A DNA stretch of 19,876 nucleotides from assembly GCA_012727515.1 (NCBI GenBank), contig JAAYGZ010000268.1, positions 1-19,876 of the forward strand. Direction: 5' to 3'. The first letter of the stretch is position 1. Each line of letters starts with the position of its first letter. Source of the stretch: Desulfovibrionales bacterium. Its GTDB lineage: Bacteria; Desulfobacterota; Desulfovibrionia; Desulfovibrionales; Desulfomicrobiaceae. The notes beneath the pieces were generated by a model. It did not search any database, was not told the DNA's origin, and saw nothing but the letters and a program-made list of their open reading frames with translations. Shown piece after piece: positions 1 to 8,149 of this stretch. The translations under genes and the position numbers were made by a program.

Positions 1-1085
1 ACAGGCCGGTACTGCTCGCGGTTTTCTGCTTCTGACGCACGATCACGACCAGCACGCGACCAGAGCAAAAAGCGCTGACCTTCGCGCACATCAACACAGC
101 GTCCCAGATTGATCACCAGGCGATTCATGGGCAGCACATCCAGCACAACCCCTCCCTGGGACACAATATGCTGAAACGCATAAACCTGGCCTGGTCCGCA
201 AAGCCGTGCTGTATCCAGGGCACGCTCTGCTTTTTCCATCAGCAGCCGGGCTTGTTCTGCCGGTGTTTTCTGAAACTGCTGGCCCTGAAAATCCTGAGGA
301 TAATTGACCAGCCCAATGCTTGCGGTCACGCTTACATCTTCGCGCAGCGGCGCAAACCTGGCCCGCAGCCCCTGCAATTCCTTACTGATATTATGGGCCA
401 GAGCCACCAATTTGCTCCGCGACACCTGAGGCCAGAGCACGGCAAACGTGTCACTGCCAGCGCGACAGACCAGGGTCTGCTGGGGGCAGAGAGCCTGTAC
501 GCGCTCTGCTGCCATGACGAGCAGGGAATCCCCGAACAAATGTCCGTATCGCTCATTAATGCGTTTAAACTGATCCAGATCAATAAGTAACAGCCCCAGG
601 CAGGCACTATGGGTATGCACTGACTCATCAGCCACCGCATGCAGGCCAGACATAAACGAAGCGGCAATATCGCTGATTTCCTGTTCCAGGGCCCGCTCCA
701 GACAGGTCTGATTAAAAAGTCCTGTCAGGCGATCTGTTATGGCCTGCTTGCGTAACAGCACATGCTCCACGCACAGCCCGGCCATTCGTGGCACATAGGG
801 TAAGGCAGCCTGCACAGCAGGCTTGTCAATGCCTCTGGCCACAAACACAGCCAGGAGCCGCCCCTCATGCACTAACGGCACCAGTACCCGCTCATCTTCA
901 AGAACTGCCAGTCCGTATGGATGTTCCGTGCTGGGCGCTGTCCTGTCCTCCTGAGTCGGAGGAAAAATCAGGCTGTAGGAACTAAAGGAAAAAAGAGAAT
1001 GCAACGCCTCTTTCAAAAAAGGCTCGTAAATGATGAGATCATGTCGGCGCACCGTGCCAGACTCAAAAAAAATGGCTGAATTCAT
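1..1085 (-). CDS. GGDEF-domain protein with degenerate signature motif, 3' end outside window
   Basis: Reading the minus strand from the ATG at 1085 gives an open frame of 361 codons that runs off the left edge, so the C-terminus is missing. Residues ~1-115 look GAF-like but are too diverged to name firmly. Residues ~117-300 are a clear GGDEF fold: TDRLTGLFNQ (117-126), IDLDQFKRIN (168-177) with the metal Asp169, then N177 and D186 of the GH..GD motif, and TASIGLVNYP near the end. The signature itself reads GSDTF (210-214) instead of GG(D/E)EF, and the position of an RxxD inhibitory site reads PQQT. Diguanylate cyclase activity is therefore doubtful; a c-di-GMP-blind or GTP-binding regulatory role is an inference. 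Another ~60 residues of likely beta structure follow the domain. AGGA lies 7 bases before the start. The gene follows the RluA-type gene and the export pair on the same strand. Confidence 0.85.
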   Translation of the reverse strand, partial: MNSAIFFESGTVRRHDLIIYEPFLKEALHSLFSFSSYSLIFPPTQEDRTAPSTEHPYGLAVLEDERVLVPLVHEGRLLAVFVARGIDKPAVQAALPYVPRMAGLCVEHVLLRKQAITDRLTGLFNQTCLERALEQEISDIAASFMSGLHAVADESVHTHSACLGLLLIDLDQFKRINERYGHLFGDSLLVMAAERVQALCPQQTLVCRAGSDTFAVLWPQVSRSKLVALAHNISKELQGLRARFAPLREDVSVTASIGLVNYPQDFQGQQFQKTPAEQARLLMEKAERALDTARLCGPGQVYAFQHIVSQGGVVLDVLPMNRLVINLGRCVDVREGQRFLLWSRAGRDRASEAENREQYRP

Positions 1086-1184
1086 ATTGTGTCCTGAAAC
1101 AGGGTTGCTGGGAATGTACAGGTTACAACGTGTTTACCACTCCCCTGGCAAGAACCAGGCCCGCACAGACAAAAGTCCAGGGCC

Positions 1185-1934
1185 TTAATTTGTATGTCCA
1201 CAACGTCCCTGGCCTGGCCAGGGCAGGTCTTCCAGTGGTCCAAGAGCCTGCATACACTCCTGCACCCTGCGGTCCTGAAACAAGCTGCCTGTGTCTGGTG
1301 GACAGTGAAAAATCCACTCCTGTCCGTGCAGGCCAAAGCGCAAGGTATGGGCATGGAGATACAGGCGGTCTGGCCAATGCGGAACCTGGTGATGATAGAG
1401 CCTGTCTCCCAGAATCGGAGCACCCAGAGCCTTCATGGCCACGCGCAGCTGATGTGTTTTGCCTGTAATGGGGCGCAACACAAAAAGCCGCAGACCAGCA
1501 CATACTGACCAGCTTAAAAACCGGGTTCGGGCAGGATTATCCATGCTCCGGCATAACTTCCAGGTTTTGCGCCTGGAACGAACCATATCCCCCTGCACCA
1601 GACCCTGTTTTTTATACGGCGTCAAATCCGAAAGACAAACATAGTACTTTGCCACCTGCTGCTCCCGAAACAATGCACTCAGATCCTGAGCAGCCTGTAG
1701 GGTGGTTGCCAGCAGAACCAGGCCTGATGTGTCCTTGTCCAGTCTGTGCACAGGCCAGACCGATGCAGGATGGTACTTTTCGCGCACCACGGCGCAAAGT
1801 CCGGGCGTTGTGTGACGGGAATGCATGTCCAGGCCAGGGCTTTTGTTGACCACCAGAAAACCAGGCCCCTCATCAACAAGACGCACGCCCGAAGCCTTCA
1901 CCACTGCTCTGCCAGGGCTTTGCTCTGTTTTCAA
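1185..1934 (-). CDS. RluA-family RNA pseudouridine synthase
   Basis: This is a single-domain pseudouridine synthase that would convert a specific uridine in rRNA or tRNA to pseudouridine. The family signature with catalytic Asp is present as VHRLDKDTSG, preceded by the fold-opening strand LVVNKSPGLDMHS and followed by the uridine-pocket motif ITGKTHQLRVAMKALGAPIL and GDRLY. No S4 domain is seen. The frame stays open upstream to 2066, but that extension is Pro/Gly-rich, matches no family sequence and overlaps the protease gene by more than 130 bases. I chose TTG at 1934, which overlaps the upstream stop codon (TTTTGA); GTG at 1904 or 1901 is also possible and leaves about 239 residues. The substrate base cannot be told from sequence. 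Family membership is certain, the start is not. Confidence 0.85.
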   Translation of the reverse strand: MKTEQSPGRAVVKASGVRLVDEGPGFLVVNKSPGLDMHSRHTTPGLCAVVREKYHPASVWPVHRLDKDTSGLVLLATTLQAAQDLSALFREQQVAKYYVCLSDLTPYKKQGLVQGDMVRSRRKTWKLCRSMDNPARTRFLSWSVCAGLRLFVLRPITGKTHQLRVAMKALGAPILGDRLYHHQVPHWPDRLYLHAHTLRFGLHGQEWIFHCPPDTGSLFQDRRVQECMQALGPLEDLPWPGQGRCGHTN

Positions 1935-4030
1935 AAGCCCAGTTCCCGCTCCCAGAAGACCTGGGCTTTGGTCCAGGCGTGCCAGGCCAGAGGCTCGGTC
2001 CAGACCCGGACCAGAACCACTCCTCTGATTCTGGTCTGGGCAGCAACAGGGCCCTGGGGCTGGCACAATACCCGGTGCCTGGGAGTCTGCATCATGGGTT
2101 CACGCTCATGGGTGGTGGCAATAAGACCTCCGTGCGCAGCAGAAAGCAACGGCCAGTCAAGAGAACGGTCCGCATAGGTATCAAGCTGGGTCAGAATGCA
2201 GGGCACAGCAGACAGGCCGGGCGTTTCCGGCACAAAACGACCAGACTGATGCTCGGCCAGACGGGCAAAATCATCGCTTTCAGCCAAGGCATGAATTTCC
2301 CAGGCATCAGGCGTGGCCAAAAGCAAAAGCTCCTGGCCCAGGGCCACGGTGGACCCTGAATGAACTGTCTGATCCAGGTCAATAACCCTGGCCTGGCGTG
2401 GGGCAGTCATGGTCAGTTGCTCCATTTCAGACTGGCGCTGGTGCACATCTGCATGGGCCACGCGCAGCTCTTCACGCAGCACAGACAAGAGTGCGGCGTC
2501 GCGTTTGTGCAGACTTGCGGCGCGCATTTTTTTCTCTGCCAGTTCAAGGCGTAACTGACTGCTGGCCAGATTGCGTTCCAACTCCGGGCTTTGCAGGTGC
2601 AGTAAGCGCTCTCCGGCCCGGACCTGATCACCGATCTGAACAGCAAAATCCGTAACCTGTCCGCTGTGTGGCGCATATACATGCACTTCATCCTGCAACT
2701 GTAACACCGCTGGCATGGATGCCGTACGCGGCCAGGGCATGAACAGAATTATACCGGCCAGGGCAAAAAACAGCAGCACAGCCCGGGGCCGCACCCGCAC
2801 CTGCTTGCGCAGTTCATGCCAGGCGCGGATTTCCCGCCAGATGGGCAGAGCAATGAACCACCCCAGTTCCACGGCCATAAGAATAACTCCCAACACTTTG
2901 AAAAAAAAGATATATACCAGCCAGGCAATGCCCAGAAACAAAAAAAACCGGTACAGCCAGGTACACACCGCATACACAATCATAAGCCGCTGAGTTTGCT
3001 CAGGTGCAGAATCAGGGCTGGGCAGGCTGAGATCAAAAATCAGGCCCCGCAATTTCCATGTGGCCAAAGCAAAGGCTCTGGGCTGTAAATTGGGAATACC
3101 CCACAAATCCATAAGCAGGTAATACCCGTCAAAACGCATAAACGGGCTGATATTGATGGCCACGCTGACCAGCCAGGTCACTGCGGAAAACAAAAACAAA
3201 GCATCGCGCAGATGTCCTGGCTCCACCAGATTCCAGAACAGCAAAGCCCAGGCTGCCAGAATAAATTCCGCGCCCAGACCAGCCAGACTGATATACAGCC
3301 TGGCCCGATGGCTGGGCAATTTCCAGGCTTCCGTGGCATCAGTATAGAGCATGGGACAGCCCACAATAAAGGCAATGCCCATGGCCGCGACCCGACATCC
3401 ATGCCGGGTCGCAGTATATGCGTGCCCGAATTCGTGCAGGGTCTTGGCAAAGGCCAGGGCCAGAAGCATGGCCACCATGCCTGAAGGGGTGAACATATCT
3501 GGCAGAAAAGCAGTGTACTCATCCCAGCGCACTGAAACAAGCGCTGCCCCGCATAAACCAGCCAGAACCGTGAGCACAAGAAAGACCGGACTAAAGACCC
3601 AGCGCATCAGAGGATAGCTGGCACGTAACAGCCGCTGTGGACGAACAAGCGGAATACGCACAGACAGATAGGTGTGCAGGGCCTGTTTTAACAGACTCTG
3701 CTCCCGCCGCTGGGCCAGGGTCAGCAGGTATTGGGTGTCTCTGGGGCTGATGACCTGTAAAAGTTGGCTCTGGGCCAGGAAATTGGCCAGATCTTCAACC
3801 TGCTTGGGCGCAATGGGCCTGGGAGATTCTGCGGACGCGGCCTGGGCCACCTGCTCTGGGCTGCCAGCGCTCCAGTGTTTGAGAATGCGCAGTTCTTCCA
3901 GGCCCACAGAAAAAAACCGATTGCCTGTGATATCGTGCAGGGTCCATCTGGGCAGACCATTTTCATGGGCCGGAGCCGGATGAATATCAATATCTTCGCG
4001 CAAGGGGCGCAGTGTGGCAGCCTGGAGCAT
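1931..4030 (-). CDS. Site-2 protease (M50) fused to HlyD-type adaptor domain
   Basis: A 699-residue membrane protein with three parts. Residues ~8-100 resemble a PqqD-like winged helix (W-T-L-H-D, then FFSVGLEELRIL). Residues ~140-432 hold about 7-8 hydrophobic segments and an intact M50 metalloprotease core: HEFGH at 199-203 gives the two zinc His and catalytic Glu200, and N293-ISPFMRFDGYY with Asp301 gives the third ligand. Residues ~440-600 resemble a periplasmic membrane-fusion protein, with a lipoyl-like half motif (YAPHSGQVTDFAVQIGDQV), a coiled coil near 485-540 and a second half motif. The last 100 residues are unassigned. GGGAG lies 8 bases before the ATG. The gene starts 12 bases after an HlyD-type gene, so the two are surely co-transcribed. 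Such fusions are known near peptide maturation/export and large-adhesin export genes; the substrate here is unknown. Confidence 0.85.
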   Translation of the reverse strand: MLQAATLRPLREDIDIHPAPAHENGLPRWTLHDITGNRFFSVGLEELRILKHWSAGSPEQVAQAASAESPRPIAPKQVEDLANFLAQSQLLQVISPRDTQYLLTLAQRREQSLLKQALHTYLSVRIPLVRPQRLLRASYPLMRWVFSPVFLVLTVLAGLCGAALVSVRWDEYTAFLPDMFTPSGMVAMLLALAFAKTLHEFGHAYTATRHGCRVAAMGIAFIVGCPMLYTDATEAWKLPSHRARLYISLAGLGAEFILAAWALLFWNLVEPGHLRDALFLFSAVTWLVSVAINISPFMRFDGYYLLMDLWGIPNLQPRAFALATWKLRGLIFDLSLPSPDSAPEQTQRLMIVYAVCTWLYRFFLFLGIAWLVYIFFFKVLGVILMAVELGWFIALPIWREIRAWHELRKQVRVRPRAVLLFFALAGIILFMPWPRTASMPAVLQLQDEVHVYAPHSGQVTDFAVQIGDQVRAGERLLHLQSPELERNLASSQLRLELAEKKMRAASLHKRDAALLSVLREELRVAHADVHQRQSEMEQLTMTAPRQARVIDLDQTVHSGSTVALGQELLLLATPDAWEIHALAESDDFARLAEHQSGRFVPETPGLSAVPCILTQLDTYADRSLDWPLLSAAHGGLIATTHEREPMMQTPRHRVLCQPQGPVAAQTRIRGVVLVRVWTEPLAWHAWTKAQVFWERELGF

Positions 4031-4042
4031 GGGCCAGACTCC

Positions 4043-5350
4043 CTACACGCCCAGCCACATGCGCGTAATGGCCAGGGGACGACGCAGCAGATAAAAGCCC
4101 AGGGGCATTTTTTCTCCAAAAATACGGCCAGTGCCAAAATAACCAATGCGCATTTCAGGCACACCCTGATCAATGGTTGCCAGCACCTCGTAGGCCAGCA
4201 CAGCCTTGGGGCTTTCTCTGGGCTGATAGCCAATGGAGCGCACCGTGGCCTTGATGGGCGTGTTTGGCGTCAGGTTCAGATAGAGGTGCGCACTGTCCCC
4301 TACACGCAACAGTGCGGCATCAGCCGCAGGCACCCAGATTTTTACTTCCATGCGCGAGGGATCAGCAATGGTCAGCAAACGCTCGCCCATGGACACAGCC
4401 CGCCCGGCCCACGAAGGGTAATTGTCTATCAGCGCAATGCCTGGCCCTTGCGCTGCCACATTCATGCGTTTTTTGAGTTCAGTCAGGTAGGCCAGCTCTG
4501 TTCTGGCTTCTTCGCGTCGCACTTCCAGTTCAGGCAAACGCAGCACACTGTCCATCATAAAGAGCGCCCCTTGCTGGGCCTGACGCACTGCCTCTTCTGC
4601 GCTGGCCAGATTTTCCCGCGCCACCTGAATCTGGTTGTCAATTTTCAGCTGTTCAAAGACCACCAGACCATCCCCGGCAGCTACATTCTGAAAAGGCTCC
4701 ACCGCCATGCGCTGCACAATCCCGTCCACTGGAGAACGGATCACCGTTGGGTCCAGGGGAACCACTTCGCCCAGGCCCAGCACTGCCGAGGAAACCGGAA
4801 TCAGGCTTAAACCCAGCAGAACAAGCGTTGCGACCCACACCGGGCTCATGCGAAACATCATGCGCACTCTGGTTGCAAAGCCAGGCCGCCGCAACGTGCG
4901 CAGCATGGCCCCGGCTATTTTAACCAGGCGGCCAGCCATAACCACGTCATGCTGTGCCCATTCCTGGGTTCGCCCAAGCACCAGATGCCCGGCCACATCG
5001 CCTTCCTGAAAAAAGACCGCACAAACCAGCACATAAGGCGGAAGCCACTGTGCCCATTCCTGACGCAGAGCAGCCGGGACATCAGCAGCCTGAAGCAGGT
5101 GCGTGTCCGGCTCCCAGACTTGTTCCAGACGGCGTAAAAACTGAACGCAGGGAGCATTTTTATCAGCCTTGGCAATACCGGAAAACGTCAGCTCTGCATC
5201 CGGGGCCTGACGTGCTGGCAGAAAAACCGCAAACTCATAGGGCAGCACGCTGCGGGCTTCATTGACCAGAACAAAAAGCACTTCCCGCATACTATGGGCA
5301 GATAACAAACGCTCTTCCAGAAAATCCTGGGGAGAAATACGTAATTTCAC
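4043..5350 (-). CDS. HlyD-type periplasmic adaptor with cytoplasmic GAF-like N-terminus
   Basis: A 435-residue adaptor. Residues ~1-155 are soluble, would lie in the cytoplasm and look GAF-like (a helix with SMREVLFVLVNEARSVL, then beta strands such as YVLVCAVFFQEGDVAGHLVL). One membrane span lies at ~170-192. The periplasmic part has the usual order of the family: first lipoyl half TVIRSPVDGIVQRMAV (202-217), coiled-coil hairpin ~235-298, second half around 305-330, then a beta barrel with VKIWVPAADAALLRVGD. The start is GTG (5348-5350) with AGGA 7 bases upstream; no ATG fits. No ABC ATPase or TolC-like gene is in the window, so the partner transporter is not visible. The pairing with the M50 fusion suggests one envelope-spanning machine. 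Adaptor identity is secure; the GAF call is moderate. Confidence 0.85.
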   Translation of the reverse strand: MKLRISPQDFLEERLLSAHSMREVLFVLVNEARSVLPYEFAVFLPARQAPDAELTFSGIAKADKNAPCVQFLRRLEQVWEPDTHLLQAADVPAALRQEWAQWLPPYVLVCAVFFQEGDVAGHLVLGRTQEWAQHDVVMAGRLVKIAGAMLRTLRRPGFATRVRMMFRMSPVWVATLVLLGLSLIPVSSAVLGLGEVVPLDPTVIRSPVDGIVQRMAVEPFQNVAAGDGLVVFEQLKIDNQIQVARENLASAEEAVRQAQQGALFMMDSVLRLPELEVRREEARTELAYLTELKKRMNVAAQGPGIALIDNYPSWAGRAVSMGERLLTIADPSRMEVKIWVPAADAALLRVGDSAHLYLNLTPNTPIKATVRSIGYQPRESPKAVLAYEVLATIDQGVPEMRIGYFGTGRIFGEKMPLGFYLLRRPLAITRMWLGV

Positions 5351-5395
5351 TGTATGGTCCTGTGATTATGATGAACAACGCGCCGCAGAGTGTAC

Positions 5396-5431
5396 AAAAA
5401 AAACTCCCCACGTGCCAAGAAGGAGGAGTTT
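5396..5431 (-). terminator. Rho-independent terminator after the 12-gene run
   Basis: On the minus strand AAACTCC (5431-5425) pairs with GGAGTTT (5407-5401), extended by about two further pairs. The stem runs straight into eight T residues (5403-5396). It sits 34 bases after the stop of the Cys-motif gene and separates that operon from the HlyD/M50 genes. The T-rich flank on the other side may let it work in both directions. Confidence 0.7.
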
Positions 5432-5464
5432 CTTATTTTTTTAACGCATATCCAAAACCCTGCG

Positions 5465-6004
5465 CTATTCTTTTGACTCACCCATTATTTTGGAAAAATC
5501 CAGGTTCATGTGTTTGATGCAGCTATCCTTGAGGTAGCAGCGCTCACAGCCATAGCGATGCGGATACGGGGTGATGGTGGAGTATTTGCGCGACAAGGCC
5601 CCGGATTCCTGCATGTGCAGGCCGATTTTCTCCAGGGTGCGGCGCAAAGGTTTGGTTGGCTCAGGCACAGGAGCGCATTCTTTTTCGCCAAGTTCAGGCA
5701 TCAGGGCTTTTAAGGTGCCCATGATCATGGTCTGAGCAATGGCTTCGTGCTTAAAGCCTTCAGCAGCAGACTCATTCCAGATTGTGTCCACATTTTCTTC
5801 CACGCATTCTTCCAGATAGACCAGGGCAAAGCCTTTGCGCTCCCCCAGTTTATAGACCTTCAGATGCGGCAGCCAGCGTTCCCAGGTTGTCAGAACTGCG
5901 CGCATTTCCTGCGGCCCGACTTCATCCATCTGGGCCAAAAAAAGAAAGGTTGAAAAATCAAAATCAGGCTGTTCCAGTAAAGGGGTTATACTCAATGTTT
6001 TCAT
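5465..6004 (-). CDS. Hypothetical protein with C-terminal CxxC-x5-C motif
   Basis: A 179-residue soluble protein that I do not recognise. It has no signal peptide or membrane span. The N-terminal two thirds look like a mixed alpha/beta fold rich in acidic residues. The last 30 residues carry Cys153, Cys156, Cys162 and His165 (YGCERCYLKDSCIKH), a spacing that suggests a bound zinc ion or, less likely, an Fe-S cluster; Cys67 and Cys110 are further possible ligands. The start ATG overlaps the stop of the TPR gene by 4 bases (ATGA), so translation is probably coupled. It is the last gene before the terminator. I infer a lineage-specific partner of the TPR protein; no biochemical role can be given. 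Confidence 0.75.
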   Translation of the reverse strand: MKTLSITPLLEQPDFDFSTFLFLAQMDEVGPQEMRAVLTTWERWLPHLKVYKLGERKGFALVYLEECVEENVDTIWNESAAEGFKHEAIAQTMIMGTLKALMPELGEKECAPVPEPTKPLRRTLEKIGLHMQESGALSRKYSTITPYPHRYGCERCYLKDSCIKHMNLDFSKIMGESKE

Positions 6005-6807
6005 GGTGCTTCTTTGGTTCCGGATGTACTGCTCGCTGACGCGGGTAATGTAGCAGGTAAGAGATTGTTTTTTTTCAGGTAAAGTAAAAATTTCCTGGCC
6101 ACGTCCATGTCTTTGTTCAGCTGTAATGCCTGCTGCAGATGGACAATGGTTTTGGCCAGATCTGCCTTGGCAAAATAGGCGCGCGCAATGTTGTAGTGCA
6201 GGTTTTCGTCCAGGGGCGAGAGTTCCAGAGCTTTCTGATAATACTCCACTGACTGCTCATACATTTCATTTTTGCGCAAACTGATGCCAAAATCATTAAA
6301 TAAATGCTTGTGCTCTGCCTCAAAGGCAGCCTCTATCTTAATCAGGCGCTGAAAAATATTATCCGCCTTGTCTGTGTCGCCCCGGTCCAGATAGGTCAGG
6401 CCCAGTCCGAAATTGGCCCGGATATTTTCCTCATCCACCTTGAGTGCATTGCCGAATTCATATTCTGCGCTGTAGGAATCTCCATTGCTGCGGTGTCGTT
6501 CTGCCTTGGCAATGGTTTGATTCAGTTTGCGCAGGTTGGGATAGACCTTGGAGGTGTAGAACTCTGGTTCAGGGGCGTATTGCTCCAGAAACTGTTCTTT
6601 TTCCACTTCCTGCTTAGGACCGGAGGGAACATAATTGGGATTTAAGGGCTGAATCCAGATTACGCCGTTTTCATCTTCTTCCACATACCAGTACATGGTC
6701 TGGGTGGTTTTGCGTACTGTATGCCCTGTGCCGACTTTGGCCACACGTTCTGAGGAAAAAACACCTCTGATGCGGGTATGTTGGTTCTCAGAATCCTGCA
6801 TGATCAT
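6001..6807 (-). CDS. TPR-repeat protein
   Basis: A 268-residue protein with no signal peptide. Residues ~33-90 form an N-terminal segment with an aromatic stretch (MYWYVEEDENGVIWIQPLNP) of unknown fold. From ~97 to 235 there are about four tetratricopeptide repeats, the clearest being residues 166-199 (NDFGISLRKNEMYEQSVEYY then QKALELSPLD) and the next one (NIARAYFAKADLAKTIVHLQ). TPRs are protein-docking scaffolds, so this is probably an adaptor rather than an enzyme. The tail is Ala/Ser/Thr-rich. The ATG overlaps the pyrF stop by 4 bases; a second ATG lies two codons further in. As I recall, a TPR gene directly after pyrF recurs in Desulfovibrio-type genomes, but its partner is unknown. Confidence 0.85.
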   Translation of the reverse strand: MIMQDSENQHTRIRGVFSSERVAKVGTGHTVRKTTQTMYWYVEEDENGVIWIQPLNPNYVPSGPKQEVEKEQFLEQYAPEPEFYTSKVYPNLRKLNQTIAKAERHRSNGDSYSAEYEFGNALKVDEENIRANFGLGLTYLDRGDTDKADNIFQRLIKIEAAFEAEHKHLFNDFGISLRKNEMYEQSVEYYQKALELSPLDENLHYNIARAYFAKADLAKTIVHLQQALQLNKDMDVARKFLLYLKKNNLLPATLPASASSTSGTKEAP

Positions 6808-7529
6808 TCCTCTGCAAAAGGTTCGTTCATCACATTCAGGTACTGCGCTGCGGCAATAACAGGGTCAGTTGCCCGGGTAATGGGCCGACCAACAACCAGA
6901 AATGTACTGCCATCCCGCATGGCCTGGGCCGGGGTGCAGACTCTGGCCTGATCACTGGCTGCTGCATCAGGCAAGCGGATTCCAGGAGTAACCAGAGCAA
7001 ACTCAGGCTGGCACACCCGGCGCAGGGCGCGAACTTCCTGACCAGAGCAGACCACGCCATCCAGCTTCCAGGACTGGGCCAGGGTGGTCAGATGGACAAT
7101 AAACTCAGAAATATCCTTTGTTTTTTCATTGTTCCAGACCAGATCTTCAGGGCCAAGGCTGGTCAGCACTGTCACGCCCACCACAAGGGGCGGGGTCTGC
7201 CCTGAACACAGGGCATTGTCGCGACCAGCCAGGGCTGCCCGGCACATTTTTTCTCCGCCTAAGGTATGGATGGTCAGCATATCTGCACCAAGGCGAGTGG
7301 CCTGGGCCGTGGCAGCCTGGACAGTATTGGGAATGTCCATGAATTTCAAATCCAGAAAAATCTGAAATCCCATATTCTTGATTGACTCCAGCAGGGGCTG
7401 GCCCCCGGACAGAAACAGTTCCAGGCCTATTTTCACCCAGGCAACTGAGCCGCGCAAGGAGCGGGCAAGCTGTAAAGCTGGCTCAGGGGCTGGAAAATCC
7501 AGAGCCACAATAAGCTGCGTTGCACTCAT
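6804..7529 (-). CDS. pyrF: Orotidine 5'-phosphate decarboxylase
   Basis: Final step of de novo pyrimidine synthesis: OMP to UMP plus CO2, in the cytoplasm. The 241-residue TIM-barrel shows VALDF at the N-terminus and Lys33 (WVKIG). The catalytic DLKFMDIPNT gives Asp60, Lys62 and Asp65, which with Lys33 match the K-D-K-D set of the family. Phosphate-binding segments are VTPGIRLP and VVGRPITRATDP. I start at ATG 7529: GGGAGGTGAC lies directly before it and the ATGA overlaps the gmk stop. A GTG four codons upstream would place this ribosome site inside the gene and is rejected. Met replaces the more usual His in DLKFHD, at a position that is not catalytic. Confidence 0.96.
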   Translation of the reverse strand: MSATQLIVALDFPAPEPALQLARSLRGSVAWVKIGLELFLSGGQPLLESIKNMGFQIFLDLKFMDIPNTVQAATAQATRLGADMLTIHTLGGEKMCRAALAGRDNALCSGQTPPLVVGVTVLTSLGPEDLVWNNEKTKDISEFIVHLTTLAQSWKLDGVVCSGQEVRALRRVCQPEFALVTPGIRLPDAAASDQARVCTPAQAMRDGSTFLVVGRPITRATDPVIAAAQYLNVMNEPFAEE

Positions 7530-8149
7530 GTCACCTCCCACTGATCGCGCAGAGCACTGGCCCAGGCCGCATTATAGCAGGGCCGTGTTTTTTCAGCCAG
7601 ATAAATGGCACGCAACTGATCATAGGCTGTGTGCAGGTTATCATTGACAATCCAGTGATCAAAATTCTGGCTGGCAGTAATTTCTTTCTTGGCTCCGGCC
7701 AGGCGCTTGGCCACTGTGGCCGCATTTTCTGTGCCCCGGCCAGTAAGACGGTTGACCAGCTCTGTCCTGGACGGCGGAAAAATAAAGACAAAGCAGCCCC
7801 GGTTCATGGACGCACGCAATTGTCTGGCTCCCTGCACATCAATATCAAAGACAATATCGCGCCCAGCAGCCAGCGCGTCTTCTGTGGCCTGACGCGGGGT
7901 ACCATAAAAATTGCCATGCACCTCTGCCCATTCCGCAAAAAAATCAGCATCCCGGCGAGCACAAAAATCTTCCTGGCTGAGAAAATGGTATTCCTGGCCG
8001 TTCTGCTCTCCCGGACGTGGTGGCCGGGTTGTGCAGGAAATGGAAAAGGTGAAATTGGAAAATTCATTGGTCAGACGGCGGATAAGGGTGCTTTTTCCTG
8101 TGCCAGAGGGAGCGCAGATAACCAGCATAAGACCTGTGGAGTTAGTCAT
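7526..8149 (-). CDS. gmk: Guanylate kinase
   Basis: Phosphorylates GMP to GDP with ATP, feeding GTP and dGTP pools. From ATG 8149 the protein is 207 residues, the usual length. The P-loop reads APSGTGKST (13-21), with Ala in place of the first Gly. The GMP-binding part follows as [20 protein letters not shown], and the lid region as the [13 protein letters not shown] stretch. The frame is open for another 73 codons upstream, but those overlap the RemA-like gene in another frame and carry no family sequence, so they are not part of the gene. GGAGACAGTG precedes the ATG, and the start lies inside the last codons of the RemA-like gene (8-base overlap). It is followed by pyrF with an ATGA overlap. 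Confidence 0.96.
   Translation of the reverse strand: MTNSTGLMLVICAPSGTGKSTLIRRLTNEFSNFTFSISCTTRPPRPGEQNGQEYHFLSQEDFCARRDADFFAEWAEVHGNFYGTPRQATEDALAAGRDIVFDIDVQGARQLRASMNRGCFVFIFPPSRTELVNRLTGRGTENAATVAKRLAGAKKEITASQNFDHWIVNDNLHTAYDQLRAIYLAEKTRPCYNAAWASALRDQWEVT

Noticed and set aside
1086..1184. Small CCTGG/CCAGG hairpin between the RluA-type and GGDEF genes as a terminator
   Set aside because: The stem has only 5 pairs and no T-run on either strand.
1935..2066. N-terminal extension of the RluA-type protein
   Set aside because: Pro/Gly-rich translation of sequence that belongs to the M50 gene in another frame; family members start near the chosen codon.
3764..4810. 348-codon open frame on the plus strand
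   Set aside because: Antisense to the M50 and HlyD genes; composition is unlike a real protein and no start signal is seen.
5411..5420. Sigma54-like -24 element (TTGGCACG on the minus strand) before the HlyD gene
   Set aside because: The -24 box is perfect but the -12 position reads GAGT rather than TTGC, and it lies within the terminator hairpin.
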